A DNA stretch of 18,909 nucleotides from JAUWNJ01 sp034190305 (GTDB lineage: Bacteria; Planctomycetota; Phycisphaerae; SM23-33), in the NCBI GenBank assembly GCA_034190305.1, contig JAXHSV010000028.1, positions 1 through 18,909 of the forward strand, given 5' to 3'. The stretch's first letter is position 1. Each line of letters opens with the position of its first letter. Below are positions 6,732 to 14,025 of the stretch, in pieces. The notes below the pieces were generated by a model. The model saw only the letters and a list, made by a program, of their open reading frames with translations. It searched no databases and was not told the origin of the DNA. Both the position numbers and the translations under genes were made by a program.

Positions 6732-6760
6732 CCAAGCCCACGCACTGCGCTGCGTGGGTT
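6732..6760 (+). repeat. REP-like palindrome R4
   Basis: It is identical over 29 bases to R2 (CCAAGCCCACGCACTGCGCT..., ending GCGTGGGTT), with a 10-bp stem and bulged G. It lies 26 bases beyond the stop of the beta-propeller gene and shows that the family spreads away from the transposase locus. Confidence 0.85.
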
Positions 6761-6785
6761 CATAGCGCGACGAAATTCCTCATCG

Positions 6786-9197
6786 TTACTTCTTTATTGT
6801 TACCTCCACCGATGCGTAACCGATGTTGTTGTACAGGTCGGTAACGCGGACGGCGATGCGGTGCGTGCCTTCTTCCAGGTCGGAAATTGTCGTCGAGAAC
6901 GTCTCCGCCTGCGAATCACAGATGCCGTCTGTCGGCAGAATCGTAACCCATTTGTCGTTTGAATCGACGGAATAGTCAATTTGTTGAAGGCGGCTGAGTG
7001 CATCGCCGGCTTTACCGGACAGATTCACCTTATCCTTACCAAGGTTTTTGACGACAAGGTCGGTCGCCTTCGGTTGGGAGTTGTCCACGATAATCGGGCG
7101 CGAGATACGCGCCGCCGTCAGGGCTGATGACGGCGCATTGTCCGGGGCGTCGGAAACCTCGACATGGACCTCGTATTCCCCGTCCGGGACAGTCAGTGTG
7201 TTCCAGGCAAAGACCGGCTTGGAGGCTTTTTCGACCAGTTTTATCCATTTTCCCCGCCCGACCAGACGGAAAGAGAATTCATACTGCACGGCATCACCGT
7301 TGGGATCGGAGGCCTTGGTCTGAATAATCCGAAATTTCTTCGGACCGTTTGTTTTCTTTTCGGGAGCGGGTGTGGAGCCGGCAGTAACCTGAACCGATGA
7401 GACAACCGGCGCAAGGTTGCCGACCTGGTGGACGAGAACAACCTTATCGACCGACGGCGTGGTTTTACCCTCGCCGGCGAGTGTCAGGCGATACTGGATG
7501 AACCTCCCAGCCGGGCATATTATGGGCAGCCAGCCGGGGGCGACTACCGTTTCGACGGACCAGTCCGACCATGTTTTTTCGTCCGGTTTGGCGACGTTTC
7601 CGCTGCGTGTGGCGATGGTAACGCCACAGCCTGCCGGTACGTCGCCGCTAACGCTCATCGTTCCCCATCGCGCGATCTGTTCGGCGTCGAAAACCTTTGA
7701 GATGCACGTTCCTTTTTCGGTAAATCCCTTGCTCAGTGCGAACAACCCGCCGTTGACGGACGTGCCTATGTACAACCTGCCTTGGGAGTCAGCAGCCAAG
7801 ACCGTTATGTCTTTCGGGTCCAATTTCGCAATTGCGCATATCTGCTCACCGTCGGTACCGACGGTGAAGACCTGCCCGCCATGACCCGTACCGAGAACCA
7901 GCGAGCCTTCGTGCATCACCATCGCAAGGATGGTAACAGGTCGGCGAAAGACAGCCTGGACGAAACCGGACTTGTCTATGCGATAGACGGCGTTACCCTT
8001 GCCCGATGTCGGCTTGGACGGAGTCGGGAGATCGGGCGCGGAGCTTCTCCGGGCAGCCGCTATGCGCCTCATTATTTCCGGCGGGACCTGCCTGGGGGTC
8101 GGGACGGTCTCGACCTTGACCGATGGTTTGACAGCCGTTCCGAACATGCGCCGATTGCCGGAGCGTGTTGTCGGCCCTCCGGTCGGCACGGTGTCAATTC
8201 CCAGTCGCCGGTTCGATTTGCCGTCGGGTTTAACCGGCGCTTTTTTCAGCAGTTCGATCTCCTCGGCGTTTTTATCTGTCCGTCCGCCCGGAGCGGTTGT
8301 AACGGGCATTTTCGCCGGTCTCGACGCCGGTTTGGTAGCGGGGTTTGTGGCAACCTTACCAGCCGGTCTGGTCGGCGTGGTCTTATCCGGTTTGCCCTTG
8401 ATTTCACCTGACGGCTCCTCGCCGTCAGCCGAAGCCTTGGATGAATCGGAAGTGGATGCATAAAGAACGCCGTCGGCATCGACCAGCAGGCAGGAAATTT
8501 CCGTCTCCTGAGCGTCGTAAAGGATTCGCCCTTTCTTCCTGGCGGGGGCCAATTCAATTATAAGCCCGTTTTCCCCCGTACCGGCATACAGCAGATCATC
8601 CCGGCCACGGATAAGTGAAAGAATGTTCTTCTCGTCGCTGTCGTAGATAACTTCCGCCTTGCCGTCGGACTTTACGTGAAAGACCTTACCCTCAGGACCT
8701 GTTGCGACGAAGAACGAGCCGCGAGGGGCCGATACAACCGACCATACGGAGGCAACCTTCTTGTCCGTCCAGATGTTCTTTACTTTGCCTTTACGATCGA
8801 TTCGATATATCCCCGCCTTTTTCCCGCAGGTGCCTGCGATCAGGTTGTCGCCAACAAAAACCATGCTCCTGACCAGCACACCCGGAAGTTGGGCGAATTT
8901 GACCAGTTTATTCCCCTCAAGCCGATAAACCACCGCCTTAGGAGCAGCGGCAAGATATACTTCTCCCCGCTTGTCAATGGCGATCGCGGAGATTATTCCG
9001 GTCTTTTTGGCCGGTTCAACGAGCGTCTCTAGCGCGCGGGACAGTTTAACCTCGCCCAGAGACGTTACGACCGTTTTGGACAATTCGCCCGATGCAAATT
9101 GTACTTCAGTGGAATGAGTCCATGTTACCGGTTTGACCGCCCATGCAGTTACTGCAACGGCAAATACAAACGCTACGACAACGACACTTTTGTTCAT
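6786..9197 (-). CDS. Secreted beta-propeller protein with Pro/Thr-rich insert and C-terminal Ig-like domains
   Basis: The function is not known. The 803-residue product starts at ATG 9197, preceded by the purine-rich AAAGGGACGGGG. Residues 1-20 are a signal peptide (hydrophobic core VVVVAFVFAVAVTAWA). Residues about 60-250 contain repeated propeller blades with GEVYLAAAPKAVVYRL-, GLIIELAP- and GVLYAST-type strands. Residues about 251-400 are low-complexity, rich in Pro, Thr, Ala, Lys and Arg, and likely disordered. Blades resume at about 401-490 (GNAVYRIDKSG, LVLGTGHGGQVFTV, GRLYIGTSVNGGLF). A beta-sandwich with RSGNVAKPDEKTWSDWS and FIQYRLTL follows (about 505-590), then two Ig-like domains (about 597-700 and 701-803) with DPNGD and DGEYEVHVEVSD. 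Such architectures are typical of planctomycete periplasmic or surface proteins. It lies downstream of the GldG-like gene but behind a 304-base spacer, so co-transcription is uncertain. Confidence 0.75.
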   Translation of the reverse strand: MNKSVVVVAFVFAVAVTAWAVKPVTWTHSTEVQFASGELSKTVVTSLGEVKLSRALETLVEPAKKTGIISAIAIDKRGEVYLAAAPKAVVYRLEGNKLVKFAQLPGVLVRSMVFVGDNLIAGTCGKKAGIYRIDRKGKVKNIWTDKKVASVWSVVSAPRGSFFVATGPEGKVFHVKSDGKAEVIYDSDEKNILSLIRGRDDLLYAGTGENGLIIELAPARKKGRILYDAQETEISCLLVDADGVLYASTSDSSKASADGEEPSGEIKGKPDKTTPTRPAGKVATNPATKPASRPAKMPVTTAPGGRTDKNAEEIELLKKAPVKPDGKSNRRLGIDTVPTGGPTTRSGNRRMFGTAVKPSVKVETVPTPRQVPPEIMRRIAAARRSSAPDLPTPSKPTSGKGNAVYRIDKSGFVQAVFRRPVTILAMVMHEGSLVLGTGHGGQVFTVGTDGEQICAIAKLDPKDITVLAADSQGRLYIGTSVNGGLFALSKGFTEKGTCISKVFDAEQIARWGTMSVSGDVPAGCGVTIATRSGNVAKPDEKTWSDWSVETVVAPGWLPIICPAGRFIQYRLTLAGEGKTTPSVDKVVLVHQVGNLAPVVSSVQVTAGSTPAPEKKTNGPKKFRIIQTKASDPNGDAVQYEFSFRLVGRGKWIKLVEKASKPVFAWNTLTVPDGEYEVHVEVSDAPDNAPSSALTAARISRPIIVDNSQPKATDLVVKNLGKDKVNLSGKAGDALSRLQQIDYSVDSNDKWVTILPTDGICDSQAETFSTTISDLEEGTHRIAVRVTDLYNNIGYASVEVTIKK

Positions 9198-9501
9198 TAC
9201 CCCGTCCCTTTCCTATAAATAGTAACCGGTAGTCAGCAACCTGTGGTCGGTTGTTTTCCGGGCTACTGATTACTGAGAGTGTTCGATGATTATACGGGTC
9301 AAGACGCTCTGGTTATAATGCCCAATGTCCAAATAACCAATGCCCAGTGTCCTCAAAAAGCGCGACGATGACTTCCGGCATTAGACATTAGTCATTGATT
9401 GGTCATTGAAAATTGGTCATTGGTCATTACATAATTCTTTGTATAGGGCAGATGGTTACAAAAACCTAATTATCGGACAGCCTCGACTACAGGCTACTGA
9501 T
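9198..9501. repeat. Gene-free spacer filled with short degenerate repeats
   Basis: I see no gene here. The spacer carries repeated words: CTACTGATTACTGA and GGCTACTGATTCACTG near both ends, CCAATGTCC and CCAATGCCCAGTGTCC at about 9322-9352, and on the other side GGCATTAGACATTAGTCATT with tandem TTGGTCATTGGTCATT at about 9377-9428. The ATTGG/CCAAT halves are mutually inverted, so the region can fold. A TATAAT on the minus strand at 9289-9294 is a possible -10 box for the propeller gene, without a good -35. A segment at 9219-9242 recurs in shortened form at 18350-18366. Confidence 0.6.
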
Positions 9502-12153
9502 TCACTGTTTTCGGACGATCATAACGACGATACCGATGGCGAACATCAACATCGGCCAGGCAAGCCCGCAGAGTATTTTCACGCCGAGCATCGTTCCCGA
9601 TTTAATCTGTTCGATAGGTTCGACAATGATCGGACCGGCTCCGATGTATTCGTCCCGACCGGCAAGGTGATAGATGCTGTTGACCAGCAGGTCCACATCA
9701 GCAATCGGCGGCGGTTCGGGCACAATGGTTCCATCTTCGCCGAATCGGATCACGGGATTCTGCAGGTAGTAGTCGGTAAAGCTTTCGCCCGCAGCCAGGA
9801 CGATAATGCGCGCCTGTTTGCCTTCGATTTGCTTACTCGCTTCGACGGCAACAGCGAACGGGGGAAGAAGGTCGCCGCTGTTCGGATCGGCCTGGAGAGA
9901 CTCTCTTTGCTCCACCTTCCTGATAAACGCATTTATATCGGAAACCGCCCACGTTTCACCGCCGCCTTCGGGGACCGTCAGTATATCATTGATTACTGCA
10001 CCGCTCTTGTTGTCGGAAACGGTTGTTATCGGGCAAACATTAAGCCAGTACAGCCGCCGGGCCTTGAGAGGCATACCGACCGGATGGTCAGTGAACGCCG
10101 ACAGAGGCAAGTGCCTCCAGGTATGGATGGGCAACTTGAATTCACCGGGGTTGAGCGGGTCCGGGCTGGCCTGGATTACACGTAACGCAATTTTCACATC
10201 TATGCCCCAGTCGTTTTGCAGATAATCGCCAAGGCCATAATAGGCCGGCATGGTAATCCGGCCCATATACTGCGGGAATAAGTAACCCGCCAGGAACACA
10301 GCGGGCGTTGATTTGGCGATAACCTTACGAATCTTCGCCACCTCATCGGGGCTCCATCGGGGCCTCTGCCCGCCCATCCCCGGCGGCATCGGCGACGGTT
10401 CCGGGGGGGGGAGAATAAGAAGCACCTGAGGGATGTCCCTGCTCGCAGTCGGCCCAGGCTGCCTGGCAACGTTCCATTCCGTCACCTTCAGGTTCGCCTT
10501 TTCCAGTCGCTGCCGGAGAGTCTCCAACTGCAGCGAAACAATAGACCCTACGACGGGAGGCTGCTGCTGCCAGAGATGACGCGGCGGAATGTCCTCAAAA
10601 TAGGTCAACACAACCTCGGCGAACTGCTCTGCCGTCATGCTCAGCATCTTGGCGCAGATTGCTGAATCCCCCTGAAATACCCGCTTATTGTTTCCGTCCT
10701 CATCAACCTGTCCCATCTGCTGTCCGGCAGCAAGGGGCCAGACCTCTTCGAAATCCACAACGCCGGTTTTTTCACCGATTTCTATCAACACGATGTTGTC
10801 CTGTCCGATCTTCTCGATCAGTTCGGTCAGGTGTTCGGGCAAAGGTTTGACGTTTCCGGCCTGGTCAAGCAATTCGTTCAGTGGTTTAATCTGCGCCTGG
10901 AGATAATTGTCCTGCTTGGCGCGGGCAAAAATCTTTTTGGTTGGTTCATCAAGTTTGGTCAGTTCGTCCATGAGGGTATCGACGGCGGTCCGGACTCTTC
11001 CAGACGCCTCCAGATACTGCAGTATCACCCGCCTGACCTCCGCAACGAACTGCTGCTGGATGTCAACCTTGTCCGTCAGACGAACAAGTCCTTCCGCCTG
11101 ATCGGCAATGTTGTTAATGTCGCCGGAAAGGCGACGGTACAATATCGGCAGGGAAACCCCTCCAAGTCGCCAGGAACGGGCATTATGAACGTATCCATTT
11201 CCGGTGAACTGATCCAGTTGCGTAGCGGTCAACTGGGCGGAATCGGCAGCAGCGCGAATATCGACGGCAAAGGATTTTATTACTTTTTGCGGATCGCGAG
11301 GCAACGGCGAATTCGCCCGTCCGATACCTGATGACGCTTTGGCAAGAGCGGTCTGGACCTTACCGGCAGCGGTGGTAAGTCCCTGACGCTGCTTTTTCGC
11401 CTTTTCAGGAACAGTTGAAAGACTGCGAAGTCTGCCGCTTATCTGCTTCAGCGTGTTCTGGAGTTTCTCCAGAGTATCCTCGATTTGCCGGACCATGCCA
11501 GGAAAATCCGGCAGAGCGGCTACGGATAGGTCCCGACGTAGTTCCATCGCAGTTTCCCGCAACTGTTTCCGGGTCGCGCCCATTGCATTCTCAACGGCCT
11601 TGGGCATGCCGAACTGCTCAAGCCACCCGCCGGACGGATACTCCGCCCACTGTCGGACCAGCACCTCGTATTGAGGACCATGCTTTCCATCGAGTCTCTG
11701 GAACTCTTTTATGACTTCACGGTGATCGACCGACGCTTCGTCAAGCAGCCGGCGGAGGCGAGCCAGAACCTCGGCCTTGTCGCGATCCGACGTTACATTG
11801 ACAATCGTTACACCGGATTTCACCCGGGCAATTTCACTCATCATGTCACGAAGACGGGGAAGATACTCCTGTGGTTTCCTGTCCTGCTTAGTGGATGTGT
11901 AAATACTGGTCAGGCGAACCGGTTGGTCTATTTGCCCGAGAATTTTCCCGGCTGTATCGCTCAATCCGTAATGCCCTAAAGTCTCCATGTCGCAGCGATA
12001 GCTTTTTTTGTTGCTGATGATATTGACGACGATCAGCAGCACCGTTGCCACGACGATGGAGATCGCAACGTTAAACCCCGCCGCCTTGCGGGAATACTTC
12101 AGATCGCGAGTCTTCGTCTTGGCCGAATCGCTCTTTTTTCTCTTTATCGCCAT
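9502..12153 (-). CDS. GldG-like ABC transporter auxiliary protein with long coiled-coil insertion
   Basis: This resembles the GldG/ABC_transp_aux family, membrane-anchored proteins that accompany GldA/GldF-type ABC transporters; their exact role is unknown outside gliding bacteria. The 883-residue product begins with a basic tail, one transmembrane helix (about 28-47), then the periplasmic N-terminal motif LSDTAGKILGQIDQPVRLTSIY (64-85) and VTIVNVTSDRDKAEVL. Residues about 135-450 are mostly long charged helices, probably coiled coil. The second half resumes family features with VDFEEVWPLAAG (about 465-476), ETLRQRLEKANLKVTEW, a Pro-rich loop with PPPEPSPMPPGMGG, and a final transmembrane helix (about 856-879). 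Typical GldG proteins are about 550 residues, so the coiled-coil part is additional. The gene overlaps the permease gene by 10 bases, which argues for translational coupling. A run of nine G at about 10403-10411 encodes the Pro-rich loop. Confidence 0.75.
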   Translation of the reverse strand: MAIKRKKSDSAKTKTRDLKYSRKAAGFNVAISIVVATVLLIVVNIISNKKSYRCDMETLGHYGLSDTAGKILGQIDQPVRLTSIYTSTKQDRKPQEYLPRLRDMMSEIARVKSGVTIVNVTSDRDKAEVLARLRRLLDEASVDHREVIKEFQRLDGKHGPQYEVLVRQWAEYPSGGWLEQFGMPKAVENAMGATRKQLRETAMELRRDLSVAALPDFPGMVRQIEDTLEKLQNTLKQISGRLRSLSTVPEKAKKQRQGLTTAAGKVQTALAKASSGIGRANSPLPRDPQKVIKSFAVDIRAAADSAQLTATQLDQFTGNGYVHNARSWRLGGVSLPILYRRLSGDINNIADQAEGLVRLTDKVDIQQQFVAEVRRVILQYLEASGRVRTAVDTLMDELTKLDEPTKKIFARAKQDNYLQAQIKPLNELLDQAGNVKPLPEHLTELIEKIGQDNIVLIEIGEKTGVVDFEEVWPLAAGQQMGQVDEDGNNKRVFQGDSAICAKMLSMTAEQFAEVVLTYFEDIPPRHLWQQQPPVVGSIVSLQLETLRQRLEKANLKVTEWNVARQPGPTASRDIPQVLLILPPPEPSPMPPGMGGQRPRWSPDEVAKIRKVIAKSTPAVFLAGYLFPQYMGRITMPAYYGLGDYLQNDWGIDVKIALRVIQASPDPLNPGEFKLPIHTWRHLPLSAFTDHPVGMPLKARRLYWLNVCPITTVSDNKSGAVINDILTVPEGGGETWAVSDINAFIRKVEQRESLQADPNSGDLLPPFAVAVEASKQIEGKQARIIVLAAGESFTDYYLQNPVIRFGEDGTIVPEPPPIADVDLLVNSIYHLAGRDEYIGAGPIIVEPIEQIKSGTMLGVKILCGLAWPMLMFAIGIVVMIVRKQ

Positions 12154-12896
12154 CGTCTGGACTCCAGGACCTTTGTACTGATAAAAAGGAAAAATGCCGT
12201 TATCGTCAGGAAAAACACCAAGGCCCGCGTATCAAACACGCCTCTGGAGAAATCAGCGAAGTAAGTAATCATGTTCAGTTTGGCGACGCTCTGTGCGTAT
12301 TCCGGCGGCACCGTCAGAACTACAAGATAAAGACCGCCGGTGAAAAAGACCAGGATAGCGATACCTATCAAACCCGCCACCAATTGATGCCGGGTTAAAG
12401 TCGATGCGAACAAACCCACCGATATATACGCAGCTCCCAGCAGGACCATTCCCATATAGCCCATGCCCGCTACGCCCCAGTCCGGTTTCCCGAATATCAC
12501 TATCAGTGCGAAGAACACACCCGTCGCCGCCAACAGCAGCAGGTACAAAACAAACGCCCCGATAAATTTGCTCAGAATCACCGTCGTATCCGTAACGGGC
12601 GCCGTCATCAGCATCTCGATTGTCCCGGAGCGGAACTCTTCTGCCATCAGTCTCATTGTCAGCAGCGGAATGACCACCGCCAACCCGTAGGCCAGCACGT
12701 CGAACAGCGGGCGGAGAGTGGCTTCGGCGCCGCTGCGAAAGACCGGTTCCATCTCTATCTTCAAAAACGGGATACGCACACCCCACAGAAATATCACTCC
12801 CACCATAAGCAGGAACAGTGCGGCAATAACGTAAGCCATCGGGCCGTAGAAATAGGCCGATAACTCACGCCTCGCCAGTATCAATACCTTGCGCAT
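12144..12896 (-). CDS. ABC-2 type permease, GldF-like
   Basis: This is the membrane subunit of the ABC complex encoded with the neighbouring ATPase. The 250-residue product has six predicted transmembrane segments: an N-terminal one after the cytoplasmic MRKVLILARRELSAYFYGP, others around LAYGLAVVIPLLTM, IGAFVLYLLLLAATGVFFAL, MGMVLLGAAYISVGLFA and LIGIAILVFFTGGLYLVVL, and the last at FFLTITAFFLFI. The motif MAEEFRSGTIEMLMTAPVTD before the third segment is characteristic of ABC-2 permeases of the NosY/GldF type. The start at 12896 follows GGGAAAAGAAGCG. It lies 33 bases after the ATPase stop and overlaps the GldG-like gene. The transported substrate cannot be read from sequence. Confidence 0.88.
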   Translation of the reverse strand: MRKVLILARRELSAYFYGPMAYVIAALFLLMVGVIFLWGVRIPFLKIEMEPVFRSGAEATLRPLFDVLAYGLAVVIPLLTMRLMAEEFRSGTIEMLMTAPVTDTTVILSKFIGAFVLYLLLLAATGVFFALIVIFGKPDWGVAGMGYMGMVLLGAAYISVGLFASTLTRHQLVAGLIGIAILVFFTGGLYLVVLTVPPEYAQSVAKLNMITYFADFSRGVFDTRALVFFLTITAFFLFISTKVLESRRWR

Positions 12897-12906
12897 CGCT
12901 TCTTTT

Positions 12907-12938
12907 CCCTGGTCCCTAATCCCCAGAACCTAGTCCCT
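12907..12938 (-). repeat. GGGAC-type short repeat covering the ATPase stop codon
   Basis: On the minus strand the end of the ATPase gene and the 33-base spacer read as imperfect units: GGGACTAGG, TTCTGGGG, ATTAGGGACC, AGGG. The TAG stop (12930-12932) lies inside the first unit, and the last unit runs into the permease ribosome-binding region. Repeat character is inferred from the internal similarity only. Confidence 0.4.
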
Positions 12939-13883
12939 TGTAATTTGTTCATACGTCATCTGAACGAAGAAATCTTCCAGCGAACCGATTTCTCGTCGCA
13001 GTTCGCGCAGTTGATAACCTTTTGCCGCCACAAGAGCGGCGACATCCTGCCGGAGGTCGGTCTCCTCGGCGCATTGAACGGTCAGGCGCGTCCAGTTGCC
13101 CGCCCGTTCGTGCTGTACGTCGAGCACGCCCTCGATACCAGCCACCGTCTCCGCCATTTGCTCGGATTGCCCGCCCTTCAATTCGACAATCACTCGCGAC
13201 GGACCCGACACCTGTCGGCGCAGTTCGCCGGACGTGCCCTGCGCGACAATCCGTCCGCCGGAAATAATTATCAACTTATTACATACCTGCTCGACTTCGG
13301 CGAGGATGTGGCTGGAGAGAATAACAGTGTGATTTTCGCCGAGTGAGCGGATAAGGTTTCGCATCTCGCGGACCTGGGCGGGGTCCAGCCCGATGGTCGG
13401 TTCATCCAGCACCAGTACTCCAGGCTCGTGCAGCAGGCAGTCTGCCAGGCCGACTCGCTGCCGGTATCCGCGTGACAACTGGTCTATCCGCCGGCGCATC
13501 ATATTCTCAGGCTTGAGAAGCCAACACCGCTGAGCCGCGCGGTCAACCGCCGCCGACCGGCGCTTGCGCCTCATACCTCGCAACGCCGCACGGAACATCA
13601 GATACTCCCGCACTCGCATCTCCGGGTAGAGCGGGACGTTCTCCGGCATATACCCGACCCGGCTGCGGACCTGGAGCGACTGACTGAAAACATCGTAACC
13701 GGCGATGGTCGCCGAACCGTTCGTAGCGGGCATGAAGCAGGTCAGTATCCGAAGCGTGGTGGTCTTGCCTGCGCCGTTGGGTCCGAGGAAGCCGACAACG
13801 CTGCCGGCGTCGATATGAAAGGATATATCATTAACCGCCAGCGTCCGACCGTAATTCTTCGTCAGGTTCTTTACGTCTATCAT
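12930..13883 (-). CDS. ABC transporter ATPase, GldA-like
   Basis: This is the cytoplasmic ATP-hydrolysing subunit of the ABC-2 complex. From the ATG at 13883 the product has 317 residues. Motifs: Walker A GPNGAGKTT (34-42), YMPENVPLYPEM in the Q-loop region (78-89, the GldA/CcmA-like form without Gln), the signature LSRGYRQRVGLA (136-147), Walker B VLVLDEPTIGLDP (156-168) and H-loop His192. A C-terminal domain of about 90 residues (SRVIVELKGGQ onward) follows the nucleotide-binding domain. An upstream in-frame start would add 39 residues without similarity and would overlap the promoter. The chosen start has AAGGA about 10 bases upstream and lies about 33 bases after the predicted RNA start. 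It is the first gene of the ATPase-permease-GldG-like operon. Confidence 0.9.
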   Translation of the reverse strand: MIDVKNLTKNYGRTLAVNDISFHIDAGSVVGFLGPNGAGKTTTLRILTCFMPATNGSATIAGYDVFSQSLQVRSRVGYMPENVPLYPEMRVREYLMFRAALRGMRRKRRSAAVDRAAQRCWLLKPENMMRRRIDQLSRGYRQRVGLADCLLHEPGVLVLDEPTIGLDPAQVREMRNLIRSLGENHTVILSSHILAEVEQVCNKLIIISGGRIVAQGTSGELRRQVSGPSRVIVELKGGQSEQMAETVAGIEGVLDVQHERAGNWTRLTVQCAEETDLRQDVAALVAAKGYQLRELRREIGSLEDFFVQMTYEQITRD

Positions 13884-13922
13884 TCCGGTCAAGTCCTTGC
13901 ATGAGCAAATCGTAGAACAAAC

Positions 13923-13952
13923 CATATAGCCAATCCGGAAGGCGTTTGTCAA
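13923..13952 (-). promoter_or_regulatory. Sigma-70-like promoter for the ABC operon
   Basis: On the minus strand a perfect TTGACA (13947-13952) is followed after 18 bases by TATATG (13923-13928). The predicted RNA start near 13916 gives a leader of about 33 bases ahead of the ATPase ATG. It lies back to back with the promoter of the S55-like gene, their -35 boxes only 8 bases apart. Confidence 0.6.
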
Positions 13953-13960
13953 GATTTCGC

Positions 13961-13989
13961 TTGTCGGCGATTCGCTTAACTCGTAGCAT
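13961..13989 (+). promoter_or_regulatory. Sigma-70-like promoter for the S55-like gene
   Basis: TTGTCG (13961-13966) and TAGCAT (13984-13989) are separated by 17 bases. The predicted RNA start near 13996 gives a leader of about 30 bases with AAGGAG. The -10 hexamer is the same as in the isocitrate dehydrogenase promoter. Confidence 0.45.
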
Positions 13990-14025
13990 TGCCTAATCAA
14001 GAATTGCCGCCAAGGAGATTCCAGG

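Noticed and set aside
5997..6962. 321-codon open frame on the plus strand
   Set aside because: It lies antisense to the isocitrate dehydrogenase, crosses its promoter and palindrome R4, and ends inside the propeller gene.
9317..9428. CRISPR array
   Set aside because: The repeats are short, irregular and mutually inverted, with no constant spacer length and no cas genes nearby.
9406..10185. 259-codon open frame on the plus strand
   Set aside because: It starts in the repeat-rich spacer and continues antisense to the GldG-like gene; no domain is visible.
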